Positions 1-8,053 of a DNA stretch of 64,000 bases are shown here, piece by piece (the stretch's first letter is position 1; each line of letters begins with the position of its first letter). Position numbers and translations under genes: made by a program. This DNA comes from Comamonadaceae bacterium (GTDB taxonomy: Bacteria > Pseudomonadota > Gammaproteobacteria > Burkholderiales > Burkholderiaceae_C), in assembly GCA_027488985.1 (NCBI GenBank), contig JAIYAR010000003.1, positions 1 through 64,000 of the forward strand. Reading direction: 5' to 3'. The notes under the pieces were generated by a model. The model was not told the DNA's origin, searched no databases, and worked only from the letters and a program-made list of their open reading frames with translations.

Positions 1-150
1 CGGGCACTCTTGCTGTCTCGTGGGGACTGGAGTGTGTTCGTGACTCGGCCGCTCTCTGCAAGCCTGCTGGTGGCGGCTCTGGCTCTCCTGGTGGTGGTGA
101 TGCTGCCTTCCATCAAGGCCAAGCGGGAAGAGGCTTTTGTGGATGATTGA
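1..150 (+). CDS. TctA-family tricarboxylate transporter membrane subunit, C-terminal fragment
   Basis: Only the last 49 codons are inside the window; reading frame 1 is open from the first base to the TGA at 148-150. The peptide has an RALLLSRGDW stretch, then FVTRPLSA, then a hydrophobic segment of about 17 residues and a short charged tail ending in FVDD. This is how the large membrane subunit (TctA) of tripartite tricarboxylate transporters usually ends, so the full gene probably encodes the roughly 500-residue permease that works with a periplasmic binding protein and a small TctB subunit. The family assignment rests on this short tail only. A hairpin with a T run follows 16 bases after the stop and should end the transcript. 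Confidence 0.65.
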   Translation, partial: RALLLSRGDWSVFVTRPLSASLLVAALALLVVVMLPSIKAKREEAFVDD

Positions 151-165
151 ATCGCGCTGCAATGC

Positions 166-221
166 GCTATGAAATCAGGAGCTGCTCGCGCAAATTCCAT
201 GAGCGCTAGCAGCTCTTTTTT
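166..221 (+). terminator. Rho-independent terminator built from a dispersed repeat copy
   Basis: GAGCTGCT (179-186) pairs perfectly with AGCAGCTC (208-215). After one mismatch, four more pairs form between 188-191 and 203-206, leaving an 11-base loop. Six T residues follow at 216-221. The sequence from 166 on is a copy of the dispersed element described elsewhere in this window (left half GCTATGAAATCAGGAGCTG, then CTCGCGC and GAGCGCTAG). The final GAGG of the usual element is here CAGC, which lengthens the stem. It should terminate the upstream TctA-type gene; the hybrid kinase gene on the other strand stops at 225. Confidence 0.75.
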
Positions 222-224
222 CCA

Positions 225-2240
225 TCAACCCGTATGTTTATGGAGTATGCCTGCCAGGCTGGCAGCTGAGTACGGCTTGGCCAGATGATCGTCCATGCCT
301 GCGTTCTGGCAATCAACCAGGTCCTCGTGCAAGGCGCTGGCGGACAAGGCGATGATGGGGGTTCTGCGGTCTGGGCTTTCCATTTTCCGGATAAGGCGGG
401 TGGCGTCCATGCCGCCCATGACCGGCATTTGCAGGTCCATCAAAACCAGGTCCCATTGCTTTGAGGGGAAGATCTCCACCGCCTCTTTGCCGTTTTCGGC
501 AATCGTCACGGTATGGCCCCATTTGCCGAGCAGTGTTTTGGCAAGAATCTGGTTCACCTTGTGGTCTTCCACCAGCAGCACTTCCAAGGACTTGTTGAAA
601 ACGGGCACATCGCCCGCGGCGTACGCAGGGGCTGCGTCCAAAGGCAGGGGCGAGATATGTGCGCTGGTTTTGGAGGCAACCAAGGGCACCTCCAGGCTGA
701 AAACGCTGCCCGTGCCGGGCACACTGCGCAGAGTCAGGCCGCCCTGCATCAAGCGGGCCAGCTCGGCAGAAATGCTCAGCCCCAAGCCTGTGCCACCAAA
801 GCGGCGGGTGGTTGATGCATCCGCCTGCTCAAATGCCTTGAAAATGCTGGACTGCTGGTTCAGCGGCACGCCGATACCAGTGTCTTTGACTTCAAAGGTC
901 AAGGTGTCCTTGCCCTTGGAATCAGCCCCTTTGCGCACACTCAAGTGCACATGGCCCTGTTCGGTGAACTTGACCGCATTCTCCAAAAGATTGGTGAGGA
1001 TCTGGCGGGTCCGCAGGGCATCCCCCATGACATGGGCAGGCACCTGGGTATCGCAGTGCAGGGCAAAATCCAACTGCTTCTGGCTACACCGATTGGTATA
1101 GAGCACCTTCAACTCAACCAGCAGCGCCTGCAAGTCCCAGGCACTGTTTTCCAGTTGCATGTGATGCGCTTCGAGTTTGGAGTAGTCCAGAATTTCATTC
1201 AGGATCTTCAACAGGGCATTGGCAGAGTTCTGCGCCGTAGCCAAGTAGTGCTGCTGCTCTTGGGGGTTTGAGGTCCCCCTCACCAATTCCAACATGCCCA
1301 ACACCCCGTTCATGGGCGTGCGTATTTCATGGCTCATGTTGGACAAAAACTCGCTCTTCACCTGGCTGAGCCGCTCTGCGCGCACCATGGAGTGCCGCAG
1401 ATCAGAGTCGACCTTGCGCTGCTGCTCCATATCGCGGACCGTGCCTTCGTAGAACACATAGAAGCACACCACACAGGCCGTGAGCGAGAGCCCCACCAGA
1501 AACGCCAGCCACAGATTGCTGGACAGCAGCTCGCGCTGGCGCTTGGCCAGCGCTGCTTCCAAAGTGTTGGTGACCAGCAGGACTCTGGCCTGCAAAAATC
1601 CCTGCAAGCCGATAAGCGCCTCCTGGCCCGGGCCGCTCATCAACTGGTCCGGATTCTTCAAAGTCGACAAGGCTTTGCGCACCGATTGAATCTCTGCGGT
1701 GTCCAGGGTGGTGAAGCCCAGGGTGTCATTCGCTGTACGGGTATAGCGCTCGAGCGTGTCGATTTGCCCCAGCACCACAGACACCCAGTACGCCAATCCC
1801 TGCGCATTGGGCACACCGCTCTGCATCGCTTTGAGCTCTGCACTGGCGTTGATCAGCCGGGGCATGACCTGGGCGGTAATGAGGCTCAGGTAGAGGGTGT
1901 GCAATTCGGTGTCAAGAATCAAACCGGATTCATCACCGATACGGTAGGCCGCCTTCTCCATGCGGTCCAGTTCCGCCGAACGCCGCTGCCACTGTTGTAT
2001 GGCCATACGCTCTTCGCCTCCGGACAAATCTGCAGTCTGCAGTTGTTCCAGAAGCAGTGGCCTGAGACTTTGTGTGCCCTGAACTTCAGCGGCGAGGGTC
2101 TGGCTTTCAGCCAAGTACCTCATGGTGCTGATCACCGAGAAAAGGAGCAGTGGCACACAGAAAAAAGCGAGGACGACCCTCGCCTTCCCCTTGAAAGACA
2201 GCGACCGCATGCGGCTGATGAGGAAGCTGTCTTTTTCCAT
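225..2240 (-). CDS. Hybrid sensor histidine kinase with C-terminal receiver domain
   Basis: A 671-residue inner-membrane kinase. Two membrane segments (about 22-40 and 243-264) enclose a mostly helical periplasmic domain of about 200 residues. The dimerisation helix carries the phospho-accepting His304 (SHEIRTPMNG). The ATPase domain has its N box at Asn421 (ENAVKFT), a G1 box DTGIG at 453-457 and a G2 box GGTGLGLS at 482-489. The receiver domain has the acidic pair E558/D559, phospho-site D602 in MDLQMP and Lys655 in AKPY, so both kinase and receiver look intact. It is the last gene of a minus-strand unit with a chemoreceptor (59-bp gap) and a single-domain receiver protein. Its periplasmic domain resembles that of the neighbouring chemoreceptor. 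The ligand is not predictable. Confidence 0.9.
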   Translation of the reverse strand: MEKDSFLISRMRSLSFKGKARVVLAFFCVPLLLFSVISTMRYLAESQTLAAEVQGTQSLRPLLLEQLQTADLSGGEERMAIQQWQRRSAELDRMEKAAYRIGDESGLILDTELHTLYLSLITAQVMPRLINASAELKAMQSGVPNAQGLAYWVSVVLGQIDTLERYTRTANDTLGFTTLDTAEIQSVRKALSTLKNPDQLMSGPGQEALIGLQGFLQARVLLVTNTLEAALAKRQRELLSSNLWLAFLVGLSLTACVVCFYVFYEGTVRDMEQQRKVDSDLRHSMVRAERLSQVKSEFLSNMSHEIRTPMNGVLGMLELVRGTSNPQEQQHYLATAQNSANALLKILNEILDYSKLEAHHMQLENSAWDLQALLVELKVLYTNRCSQKQLDFALHCDTQVPAHVMGDALRTRQILTNLLENAVKFTEQGHVHLSVRKGADSKGKDTLTFEVKDTGIGVPLNQQSSIFKAFEQADASTTRRFGGTGLGLSISAELARLMQGGLTLRSVPGTGSVFSLEVPLVASKTSAHISPLPLDAAPAYAAGDVPVFNKSLEVLLVEDHKVNQILAKTLLGKWGHTVTIAENGKEAVEIFPSKQWDLVLMDLQMPVMGGMDATRLIRKMESPDRRTPIIALSASALHEDLVDCQNAGMDDHLAKPYSAASLAGILHKHTG

Positions 2241-2299
2241 GTATCAGGTCGTTGGTTGAAAAACCACCAAAGTACCCTTCAAGGCAGGGGAGCAGCTTA

Positions 2300-4279
2300 C
2301 TAAGCCACGCGGAAATTGGCAATCTCGCGCATCAATCCGTCGGACTGATCGCTGAGAGCGCCGGCAGCCGCACTGGTCTCTTCCACCAAAGCGGCGTTTT
2401 GCTGGGTGCTTTGCTCCAGCAACTGAATGGCCGATACCGACTGGCTCACACCATTGGCCTGCTCGCGCGAACCCACTGCAATTTCATTGAGCAGGTAGTT
2501 AATGCGCTTGGCGTTGTTCAGAATTTCATCCATGGTCAGGCCGGCACCACTCACCACCTGGGTGCCTTTTTCCACGTTTTGCACGCTGGTGCTGATCAAG
2601 TCCTTGATCTCTTTGGCCGCCGCGGCCGAGCGCTGGGCCAACACACGCACTTCGCTGGCCACCACCGCAAAGCCCCTGCCCTGCTCACCGGCGCGGGCCG
2701 CTTCCACTGCGGCATTCAAAGCCAGGATGTTGGTCTGGAAAGCAATGCCGTCGATCACCGAAATAATGTCCCCGATTTTTTGCGACGAGCCATTGATCGC
2801 ACTCATCACGGACACCACATCGCGAATGACCTCTCCACCCTTTTGGGCCACTGTGGCGTTTTCCCGGGCGAGCACGGAGGCGTCTTTGGAGTTATCGGCC
2901 ATCGCTTGCACGGAAGAACCAATCTGCTCCATCGTCGCAGCTTGCTGCTCCAGGGCCGCTGCGGCGGATTCGGTGCGCTGCGACAAATCCAGGCTGGCAC
3001 GTGCAATCTCGCCGCTGGTGCCCGTCAGGTCGCGTGCAGAGTGGCGCACTTTGCGGATCAACAGGTGCAGCGAGTCATAGGCCTTGCGCAAATCCACAAT
3101 CACCGCAGCCGGCTCATCCTTGCCCCAAGGCTGGCTGGGCGCGCGGCGCAGGTCACCTTCAGACATTTCCTGCAAGTGCTGGCTGATCAGGCGCAGGCCG
3201 CCGCGGGTGACGAGGTAAAAGGTGTAGAACGAATAGGCAGCCAGCAGCAAGGTAACTACCAGAATGACGATAGTCAGACGCTCCTGTTTTTGAATAGTGG
3301 CCACGCGCTTGGCAATCAGCTCATCCAGAATGGGGAGCAAGCGTTCCAGCAGTGCAGATTGGGCGGCAAATGCGGCGTCGCCCTGGGCTACAAAAACTGC
3401 CAAACCTTCTGCATCACGCTCCGCAGACTTCAGGAGCCCGTTGCTGACGGTGTCCAGGAATTTCTGGGCGCTGTCTCGGGCCTCATTAATCTGGATGCGG
3501 GAACCCAGCTCCGGCGTCTGCACGATTGATTTGCTCAGCCCGGCCAGCATATTGGTCTGGTGGAACTCCGAGATGGCCATGGCCTTGTCGATAGCGCTGC
3601 GGAACTCGGGGCTGAGCTTACCGTCACGCAGGGCGGCGGCGCCCGCTGCGCGGATGAGGCCGATGCGTTCCATCAGGTCCGGCAGCCGGAAGGCGGCCGC
3701 GTCCATCACGTAGTAACTGTCGATGTCCGGGTCCAGGGTCAGGTTGGAGCCGTCGGTGGCAGTCGTCATGACCGCGATCAGCGCCTGAATGTGGGCCGTG
3801 TTTTTGACAAAGCGCTCCAGCGGTTCGGCGTTCTGGTTTTTGGCTTCGTTGCGGGCTTGCTTGAGGGCCTCAAAGGCGCCTGCTGTCCCCAGGCTGGCGC
3901 CTAACTCGGTTTGCACTTTTTCCAGCTGGAGGTAGGCCTTGTCCAAAGCATCGGCCACGCTGGCACTGGCTGCGGGTGCGGTTGCGCGCAATTGCAGCGC
4001 TTTGACCAGCACAGGGCTGGCCGCCTGCAGGTAGCGCACACCATCACGCTCTTTCATCGAAAAGTTAATGGCTGCGGTTTGTATGTTGAAGTAGCTCCAC
4101 GAAAGCCAGGCAAGCGGCAGAGCAAACAAGAATGAAACGATGAGCGCCTTGGATGCAAAGTTGATACTGCGCATCACATGCACGCCCAGAGCCCAAATAC
4201 CGTGGGCGCCAAAAAGGCCGCTGGCTGCAGGTCGGCTGGCCGGGGCAGGCAGGGCGAAGCTATCAGGGGTGTTATTCAT
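2300..4279 (-). CDS. Methyl-accepting chemotaxis protein
   Basis: A chemoreceptor of 659 residues from the ATG at 4279, which I prefer to the upstream start at 4315 because GGAG lies about 8 bases before it. After a cytoplasmic leader of about 45 residues there is a membrane segment (about 46-64), a periplasmic helical domain of about 270 residues, a second membrane segment (about 332-354), a HAMP-like linker and a signalling domain. The conserved hairpin tip is present (QTNILALNAAVEAARAGEQ). There is no C-terminal CheR-tethering pentapeptide; the protein ends FRVA. The periplasmic domain contains DGSNLTLDPDIDSYY at about 176-190, a motif also recognisable in the neighbouring hybrid kinase. 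Probably transcribed with the receiver gene upstream and the kinase downstream. Confidence 0.92.
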   Translation of the reverse strand: MNNTPDSFALPAPASRPAASGLFGAHGIWALGVHVMRSINFASKALIVSFLFALPLAWLSWSYFNIQTAAINFSMKERDGVRYLQAASPVLVKALQLRATAPAASASVADALDKAYLQLEKVQTELGASLGTAGAFEALKQARNEAKNQNAEPLERFVKNTAHIQALIAVMTTATDGSNLTLDPDIDSYYVMDAAAFRLPDLMERIGLIRAAGAAALRDGKLSPEFRSAIDKAMAISEFHQTNMLAGLSKSIVQTPELGSRIQINEARDSAQKFLDTVSNGLLKSAERDAEGLAVFVAQGDAAFAAQSALLERLLPILDELIAKRVATIQKQERLTIVILVVTLLLAAYSFYTFYLVTRGGLRLISQHLQEMSEGDLRRAPSQPWGKDEPAAVIVDLRKAYDSLHLLIRKVRHSARDLTGTSGEIARASLDLSQRTESAAAALEQQAATMEQIGSSVQAMADNSKDASVLARENATVAQKGGEVIRDVVSVMSAINGSSQKIGDIISVIDGIAFQTNILALNAAVEAARAGEQGRGFAVVASEVRVLAQRSAAAAKEIKDLISTSVQNVEKGTQVVSGAGLTMDEILNNAKRINYLLNEIAVGSREQANGVSQSVSAIQLLEQSTQQNAALVEETSAAAGALSDQSDGLMREIANFRVA

Positions 4280-4409
4280 TGATCGCGGCTCCAAACGATG
4301 TATCACTCTAAGCAAAAAGTGTTAAATCTAACACTCAAACACTCATTTTCACGCTGTCATTAAATCATCTTCATTGAAATATGTGAAGGAAAATTAACGG
4401 GGTTAGTAC

Positions 4410-4796
4410 TTATAGCTTTGGCTTTATCAACGACAAACCTTTCTGCAGGCTTTCCCGAGTCAGCGGCTTGGGTATCAGGCCTTTGGCACCCTGTTCGCGG
4501 AAACGGGCCGCATCCGAGGGCAGATCGTTGCCGGTGACCATCATCACCGGTGGCACCGGCTTGCCGGCAGTCCGCCACTGGCTCAGCGCCTTCAGAACGC
4601 CCGAGCCATCAAGGTTGGGCATGCTCTCGTCCAGCAGCACGCCGTCGAACTGGTGGGCCTGCAAGGCGGCGAGGGCCTTCACGCCGTCGTCTACCAGCAC
4701 ACCGGTGCAGCCGGCCTCTTTGAGCAAGCGCGCGGCCATCATGCGATTGATCGGGTTGTCATCCGCCACGAGGATGTGAAGTGCCTGCCCGCTCAT
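4410..4796 (-). CDS. Single-domain response regulator
   Basis: A stand-alone receiver domain of 128 residues. It has the acidic pair D12/D13 (VADDNP), phospho-site D56 in LLDESMP, a VTG threonine position and the conserved lysine in IPKPL. No output domain follows, so it is CheY-like or a phosphotransfer partner. I place the start at ATG 4796; a GTG three codons upstream (4805) is possible and neither has a strong ribosome site. It is the first gene of the minus-strand unit that continues with the chemoreceptor (130-bp gap) and the hybrid kinase, so the three may form one pathway. That partnership is inferred from position only. Confidence 0.88.
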   Translation of the reverse strand: MSGQALHILVADDNPINRMMAARLLKEAGCTGVLVDDGVKALAALQAHQFDGVLLDESMPNLDGSGVLKALSQWRTAGKPVPPVMMVTGNDLPSDAARFREQGAKGLIPKPLTRESLQKGLSLIKPKL

Positions 4797-4915
4797 TTGG
4801 CGCACACCCGCGGCACACGGTGGTTTTTGCGGTCAGGATGTTGTACAGGCCACATGGCAGTGACGGCGAACGTGGATAAGTCTGTGACAGACGACATGGG
4901 TGAAGGCTCCGGGTT

Positions 4916-4955
4916 ACTACAAAAAGAATAGCTGCTCGCGCAATGTTCACGTGGC
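4916..4955 (+). repeat. Dispersed element copy, right end degenerate
   Basis: ACTACAAAAAGAATAGCTG followed by CTCGCGCAATGTTCACG matches the left half and core of the dispersed element; the usual GAGCGCTAGAGGCC end has decayed to GTGGCCCG. It lies between the divergent receiver gene and chrB. Unlike most copies in the window, it is not immediately downstream of a stop codon. Confidence 0.6.
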
Positions 4956-4996
4956 CCGCAGTCTATTTGAATCCTCAAATACGCACCATCATATAA

Positions 4997-5038
4997 ATTT
5001 GTAGAATAAGTTACCTTTTTGAAGGATAATCTACAAAT
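4997..5038. promoter_or_regulatory. Perfect 9-bp inverted repeat overlapping the chrB start
   Basis: ATTTGTAGA (4997-5005) and TCTACAAAT (5030-5038) are perfect inverted copies separated by 24 bases. The spacer contains the ribosome site GAAGGA (5021-5026), and the right arm overlaps the first two bases of the chrB start codon (5037-5039). It could be an operator for autoregulation by ChrB, or an RNA hairpin hiding the ribosome site. ChrB acts as a chromate-responsive regulator in other proteobacteria; which mechanism applies here is open. Confidence 0.55.
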
Positions 5039-5990
5039 GTCTTGGATCACCCTCATCACCAGCTTACCCACCGAAAATGCAACCGTCCGCATGCGTGCAT
5101 GGCGTGCACTCAAGGCCAGTGGTGCAGCAGTTTTGAAAGATGGTGTTTATCTGATGCCCGAGCGCCCTGCATGCCGGCTTGTGCTGGAGTCGGTCGCAGC
5201 AGATGTGCTGGCTGGCGGCGGCAGCGCTTATGTGATGGCAGTTCAGGAACCCGCCAACGCCAGCTTCACGCTACTCTTTGACCGCAGTGCCGACTTTGCA
5301 GCGCTAATGGCCGACTTGCCGCCTATTCAGGCCCTGCTCGTCCAAGGTGACCGGACAGAGGCGATGCGGCTCTGCCGCAAGGCCCGCAAGGCATTTGTCC
5401 AAATATCGGAAACTGACTTTTTCCCTGGTGAGGCACAACGTCAAGTCGATACAGCAGTGCAGGCCTTGGAGACCGCAATTGCCCGCGCAGAGGCGCCCGA
5501 CGAGCCCCAAGCAGTGGCAGGCCACATCACGGTGCTGCAGCACGCGCACTACCAAGGTCGCGTCTGGGCTACCCGAGCCCGCCCATGGGTAGACCGTTTG
5601 GCCAGCGCTTGGTTGATCCGCCGTCATATCGACCCCCGGGCCCGCTTTATCTGGCTGGCGCAACCTCAGGACTGCCCTGCCGATGCCCTTGGGTTTGACT
5701 TCGACGGCGCGACCTTCAGCCACGTTGACGGCCGAGTAACCTTTGAAGTGCTGCTTGCCAGCTTCGCACTGGAAATGCCAGCCCTGCAACGCCTGGGCGG
5801 GTTGGTGCATTTTTTGGATGCCGGTGGTGTGCAGCCCCCTGAAGCCATTGGCGTGGAATCCGTGTTGGCCGGCTTACGCGCCACCATCCTTGATGACGAC
5901 CAGCTGCTGCAAGCTGCAAGCGCCGTGTTTGATGCGCTCAATCACCAATTTAAACCCTTGCCTGAGGCCGCATCCCCCAATGACAACTGA
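5037..5990 (+). CDS. chrB: Chromate resistance protein ChrB
   Basis: A 317-residue ChrB with both family domains: an N-terminal part (about 1-160, starting WITLITSLP) and a C-terminal part (about 175-310) opening with the typical RPWVDRLASAWLIRR motif. In other proteobacteria ChrB controls expression of the chromate efflux pump in response to chromate. I chose ATG 5037 because GAAGGA lies 10 bases upstream; an in-frame TTG at 5019 would add six residues but has no such site. The gene overlaps chrA by 11 bases, so translation is probably coupled. A perfect inverted repeat overlaps the start and may mediate autoregulation. Confidence 0.9.
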   Translation: MSWITLITSLPTENATVRMRAWRALKASGAAVLKDGVYLMPERPACRLVLESVAADVLAGGGSAYVMAVQEPANASFTLLFDRSADFAALMADLPPIQALLVQGDRTEAMRLCRKARKAFVQISETDFFPGEAQRQVDTAVQALETAIARAEAPDEPQAVAGHITVLQHAHYQGRVWATRARPWVDRLASAWLIRRHIDPRARFIWLAQPQDCPADALGFDFDGATFSHVDGRVTFEVLLASFALEMPALQRLGGLVHFLDAGGVQPPEAIGVESVLAGLRATILDDDQLLQAASAVFDALNHQFKPLPEAASPNDN

Positions 5991-7329
5991 CACTCTGGAC
6001 GCCACCAAAACCCCTGAGCCGGTGAGCTTCTGGCAAGCCTTCGCCTTCTGGCTCAAGATGGGTTTTGTGAGCTTTGGCGGGCCTGCCGGCCAAATAGCCA
6101 TCATGCACACCGAACTGGTGGAACGCCGCCGCTGGATATCGGAAAAGCGGTTTCTCCATGCGCTCAACTACTGCATGCTGCTGCCCGGCCCAGAAGCGCA
6201 GCAGCTTGCCACGTACATCGGCTGGCTCATGCACCGCACTTGGGGAGGTGTGGTGGCAGGTGTGCTTTTTGTATTACCTTCCCTCTTTATTCTGATTGGA
6301 CTGTCCTGGGTTTACATCGCCTATGGCGATGTAAGTTGGGTAGCGGGCATGTTTTACGGAATCAAACCCGCTGTGACAGCGATCGTGCTGCAAGCAGCAC
6401 ACCGCATTGGCTCACGGGTACTGAAAAACAATGCGTTGTGGGGCATTGCGGCAGCTTCGTTCGTCGCGATCTTTGCACTGCAAGTGCCCTTCCCGCTCAT
6501 CGTGCTGGGTGCAGCATTGCTGGGTTATGCCGGAGGGAGGTGGTCACCGGCCTTGTTCAATAGCTCGGGCGGGCATGGCAGTGCGAGCAAACATTTCGGC
6601 GCAGCCTTGATTGACGACCACACCGCCACTCCCGATCACGCGCGTTTCCGTTGGGGTCGCTTGACCTGGGTGGTGCTGGCAGGTGCCCTGCTGTGGGCGC
6701 TGCCCATGGGTGCGTTGACCTGGGGCCTTGGCTGGCACCACACCTTCACCCAAATGGGATGGTTTTTTACCAAAGCGGCACTGCTCACGTTTGGTGGAGC
6801 CTATGCGGTACTGCCCTATGTCTATCAGGGTGCGGTAGGGCACTATGGCTGGCTCACACCCACACAAATGATTGACGGACTGGCGTTGGGCGAAACCACA
6901 CCGGGGCCACTGATCATGGTGGTGGCATTTGTAGCTTTTGTGGGCGGGTACGCCAACGCGGTACTGGGTCAAGAGCACTTATTTCTAGCCGGCTGCATTG
7001 CGGCCGCTTTGGTGACTTGGTTTACGTTCCTACCCTCCTTCATTTTTATTCTTGCAGGCGGCCCTTTTATCGAAAGCACGCACAACGAACTGAAATTCAC
7101 CGCTCCCCTTGCAGGAATTACTGCCGCGGTCGTGGGTGTGATCGTGAACCTTGCTCTGTTCTTTGGTTACCACGTGCTGTGGCCGCAGGGCTTTAGCGGC
7201 GCATTTGACTTGCTCGCAGCCGGACTGACCTTGGCTGCGGCCGTCGCTTTGTTTCGCTACAAGCGCAATGTCATCCATGTCATTGCAGCCTGTGCACTTG
7301 CAGGGGTGCTGTTTTCACTCATTCAATAA
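5980..7329 (+). CDS. chrA: Chromate efflux transporter ChrA
   Basis: A 449-residue inner-membrane protein of the long ChrA type: two homologous halves, each opening with an FGG motif (FVSFGGPAGQIA near the N-terminus and LLTFGGAYAVLPYV in the second half). The LLPGPEAQQLATYIG sequence in the first half and the LGETTPGPLIMV sequence in the second are conserved CHR signatures. The family exports chromate using the proton motive force. The start is ATG 5980, inside the end of chrB, giving an 11-base overlap. A rhodanese gene follows after 9 bases in what looks like one operon. Confidence 0.92.
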   Translation: MTTDTLDATKTPEPVSFWQAFAFWLKMGFVSFGGPAGQIAIMHTELVERRRWISEKRFLHALNYCMLLPGPEAQQLATYIGWLMHRTWGGVVAGVLFVLPSLFILIGLSWVYIAYGDVSWVAGMFYGIKPAVTAIVLQAAHRIGSRVLKNNALWGIAAASFVAIFALQVPFPLIVLGAALLGYAGGRWSPALFNSSGGHGSASKHFGAALIDDHTATPDHARFRWGRLTWVVLAGALLWALPMGALTWGLGWHHTFTQMGWFFTKAALLTFGGAYAVLPYVYQGAVGHYGWLTPTQMIDGLALGETTPGPLIMVVAFVAFVGGYANAVLGQEHLFLAGCIAAALVTWFTFLPSFIFILAGGPFIESTHNELKFTAPLAGITAAVVGVIVNLALFFGYHVLWPQGFSGAFDLLAAGLTLAAAVALFRYKRNVIHVIAACALAGVLFSLIQ

Positions 7330-7338
7330 GGAAACTTC

Positions 7339-7662
7339 ATGAACTCCATTACCAGCAACGACCTAGCGCGGCTGCAATTTGAAAGGCAGGCGATCACCCT
7401 CATCGACGTGCGGCGAGAAAAGGCCCGCCAGTCAAGCGGCTGCCAGATCTCCCAAGCGCAATGGCGCAACCCGGCCGATTGGCTGGATTGGAAGGACCAC
7501 GTCCCCAAGGATTTGCCTGTGGTTGTGTACTGCGCGCATGGTCATGAGATCTCACAAGGCTTGACGAAAGTTCTAGAGGTTATGGGCCTGAATGCCCGAT
7601 TTCTAGTGGGCGGCATTGCGGCTTGGGAAGCTTCAGGACTGGCCACAGAAGCGCTTGTTTGA
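7339..7662 (+). CDS. Rhodanese-like protein of the chromate operon
   Basis: A single rhodanese domain of 107 residues. The active-site loop is VVVYCAHGHEISQG, with the cysteine in place, and the N-terminal part has the LIDVRREKAR motif that precedes it in the fold. AAGGAAAC lies just upstream of ATG 7339. The gene follows chrA after 9 bases. Rhodanese genes accompany chrA in some other chromate operons (chrE of Cupriavidus), where a role in handling thiol-chromium complexes has been proposed; that role is only an analogy here. There is no signal peptide, so it should be cytoplasmic. Confidence 0.85.
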   Translation: MNSITSNDLARLQFERQAITLIDVRREKARQSSGCQISQAQWRNPADWLDWKDHVPKDLPVVVYCAHGHEISQGLTKVLEVMGLNARFLVGGIAAWEASGLATEALV

Positions 7663-7791
7663 TCCAAACCTTTATTTGCTTTCTATTGCGTCGACTGTCG
7701 CTTGCACTGCAGCTCGCGTGAACCAAACTCCCCTATCGGTATAAAAAATTTAACAAAATCAAAACAAGGGTTAACCCTTTATCAGATTCGA

Positions 7792-7835
7792 AAATGAGGT
7801 GGCAATCGCCAATGCGATAGCGCCTCATTTTTTTT
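7792..7835 (+). terminator. Rho-independent terminator of the chr operon
   Basis: AAATGAGGTG (7792-7801) pairs with CGCCTCATTT (7821-7830) with one G-U pair. An inner helix ATCGC (7805-7809)/GCGAT (7814-7818) closes a CAAT loop. Eight T residues (7828-7835) follow. The long stacked hairpin is a strong terminator candidate. Confidence 0.85.
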
Positions 7836-7930
7836 CGCTCTCAATTTTTTAGTACCAATCCCAATAGATATAAGCGTTAATCAGCAGATTGAGATTTGAC
7901 ACTCGCGATCGATGTCCCATTTCATGGGAG

Positions 7931-7948
7931 CTGTCACAGAGATGTCAC
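7931..7948 (+). promoter_or_regulatory. Candidate PhoB box
   Basis: CTGTCAC (7931-7937), four bases AGAG, then ATGTCAC (7942-7948): two 7-bp direct repeats with the 11-bp period of PhoB boxes (consensus CTGTCAT, 4 bases, CTGTCAT). The first half matches at 6 of 7 positions and the second at 5 of 7. It lies upstream of the chemosensory operon starting at 8054. No convincing -10 box lies at the expected distance, so this stays a candidate. Confidence 0.4.
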
Positions 7949-8053
7949 AAAAAGGCGGAATCATTGGAATTGAGATATTAATTTCTCTTTCTTCGGCTTA
8001 CCTCTTCGGGTTAAGCACTGATTCACACAACGCGCCCTAGGCGCATGGTTGCC

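Larger units (their letters stand above)
7663..8053. other. 391-bp intergenic region between chromate operon and chemosensory operon
   Basis: No convincing coding sequence is visible on either strand. The region is clearly more AT-rich than its surroundings. It contains one strong hairpin terminator (7792-7835) about 130 bases after the rhodanese stop, and a PhoB-box-like direct repeat (7931-7948) about 105 bases before the kinase start. The long gap before the terminator leaves room for a 3' untranslated region or a small RNA, but I see nothing specific to support the latter. Confidence 0.6.

Noticed and set aside
5019..5036. Alternative TTG start adding six residues to ChrB
   Set aside because: The ribosome site GAAGGA would lie inside the coding sequence, and the family starts with the WITLITSLP segment just after ATG 5037.
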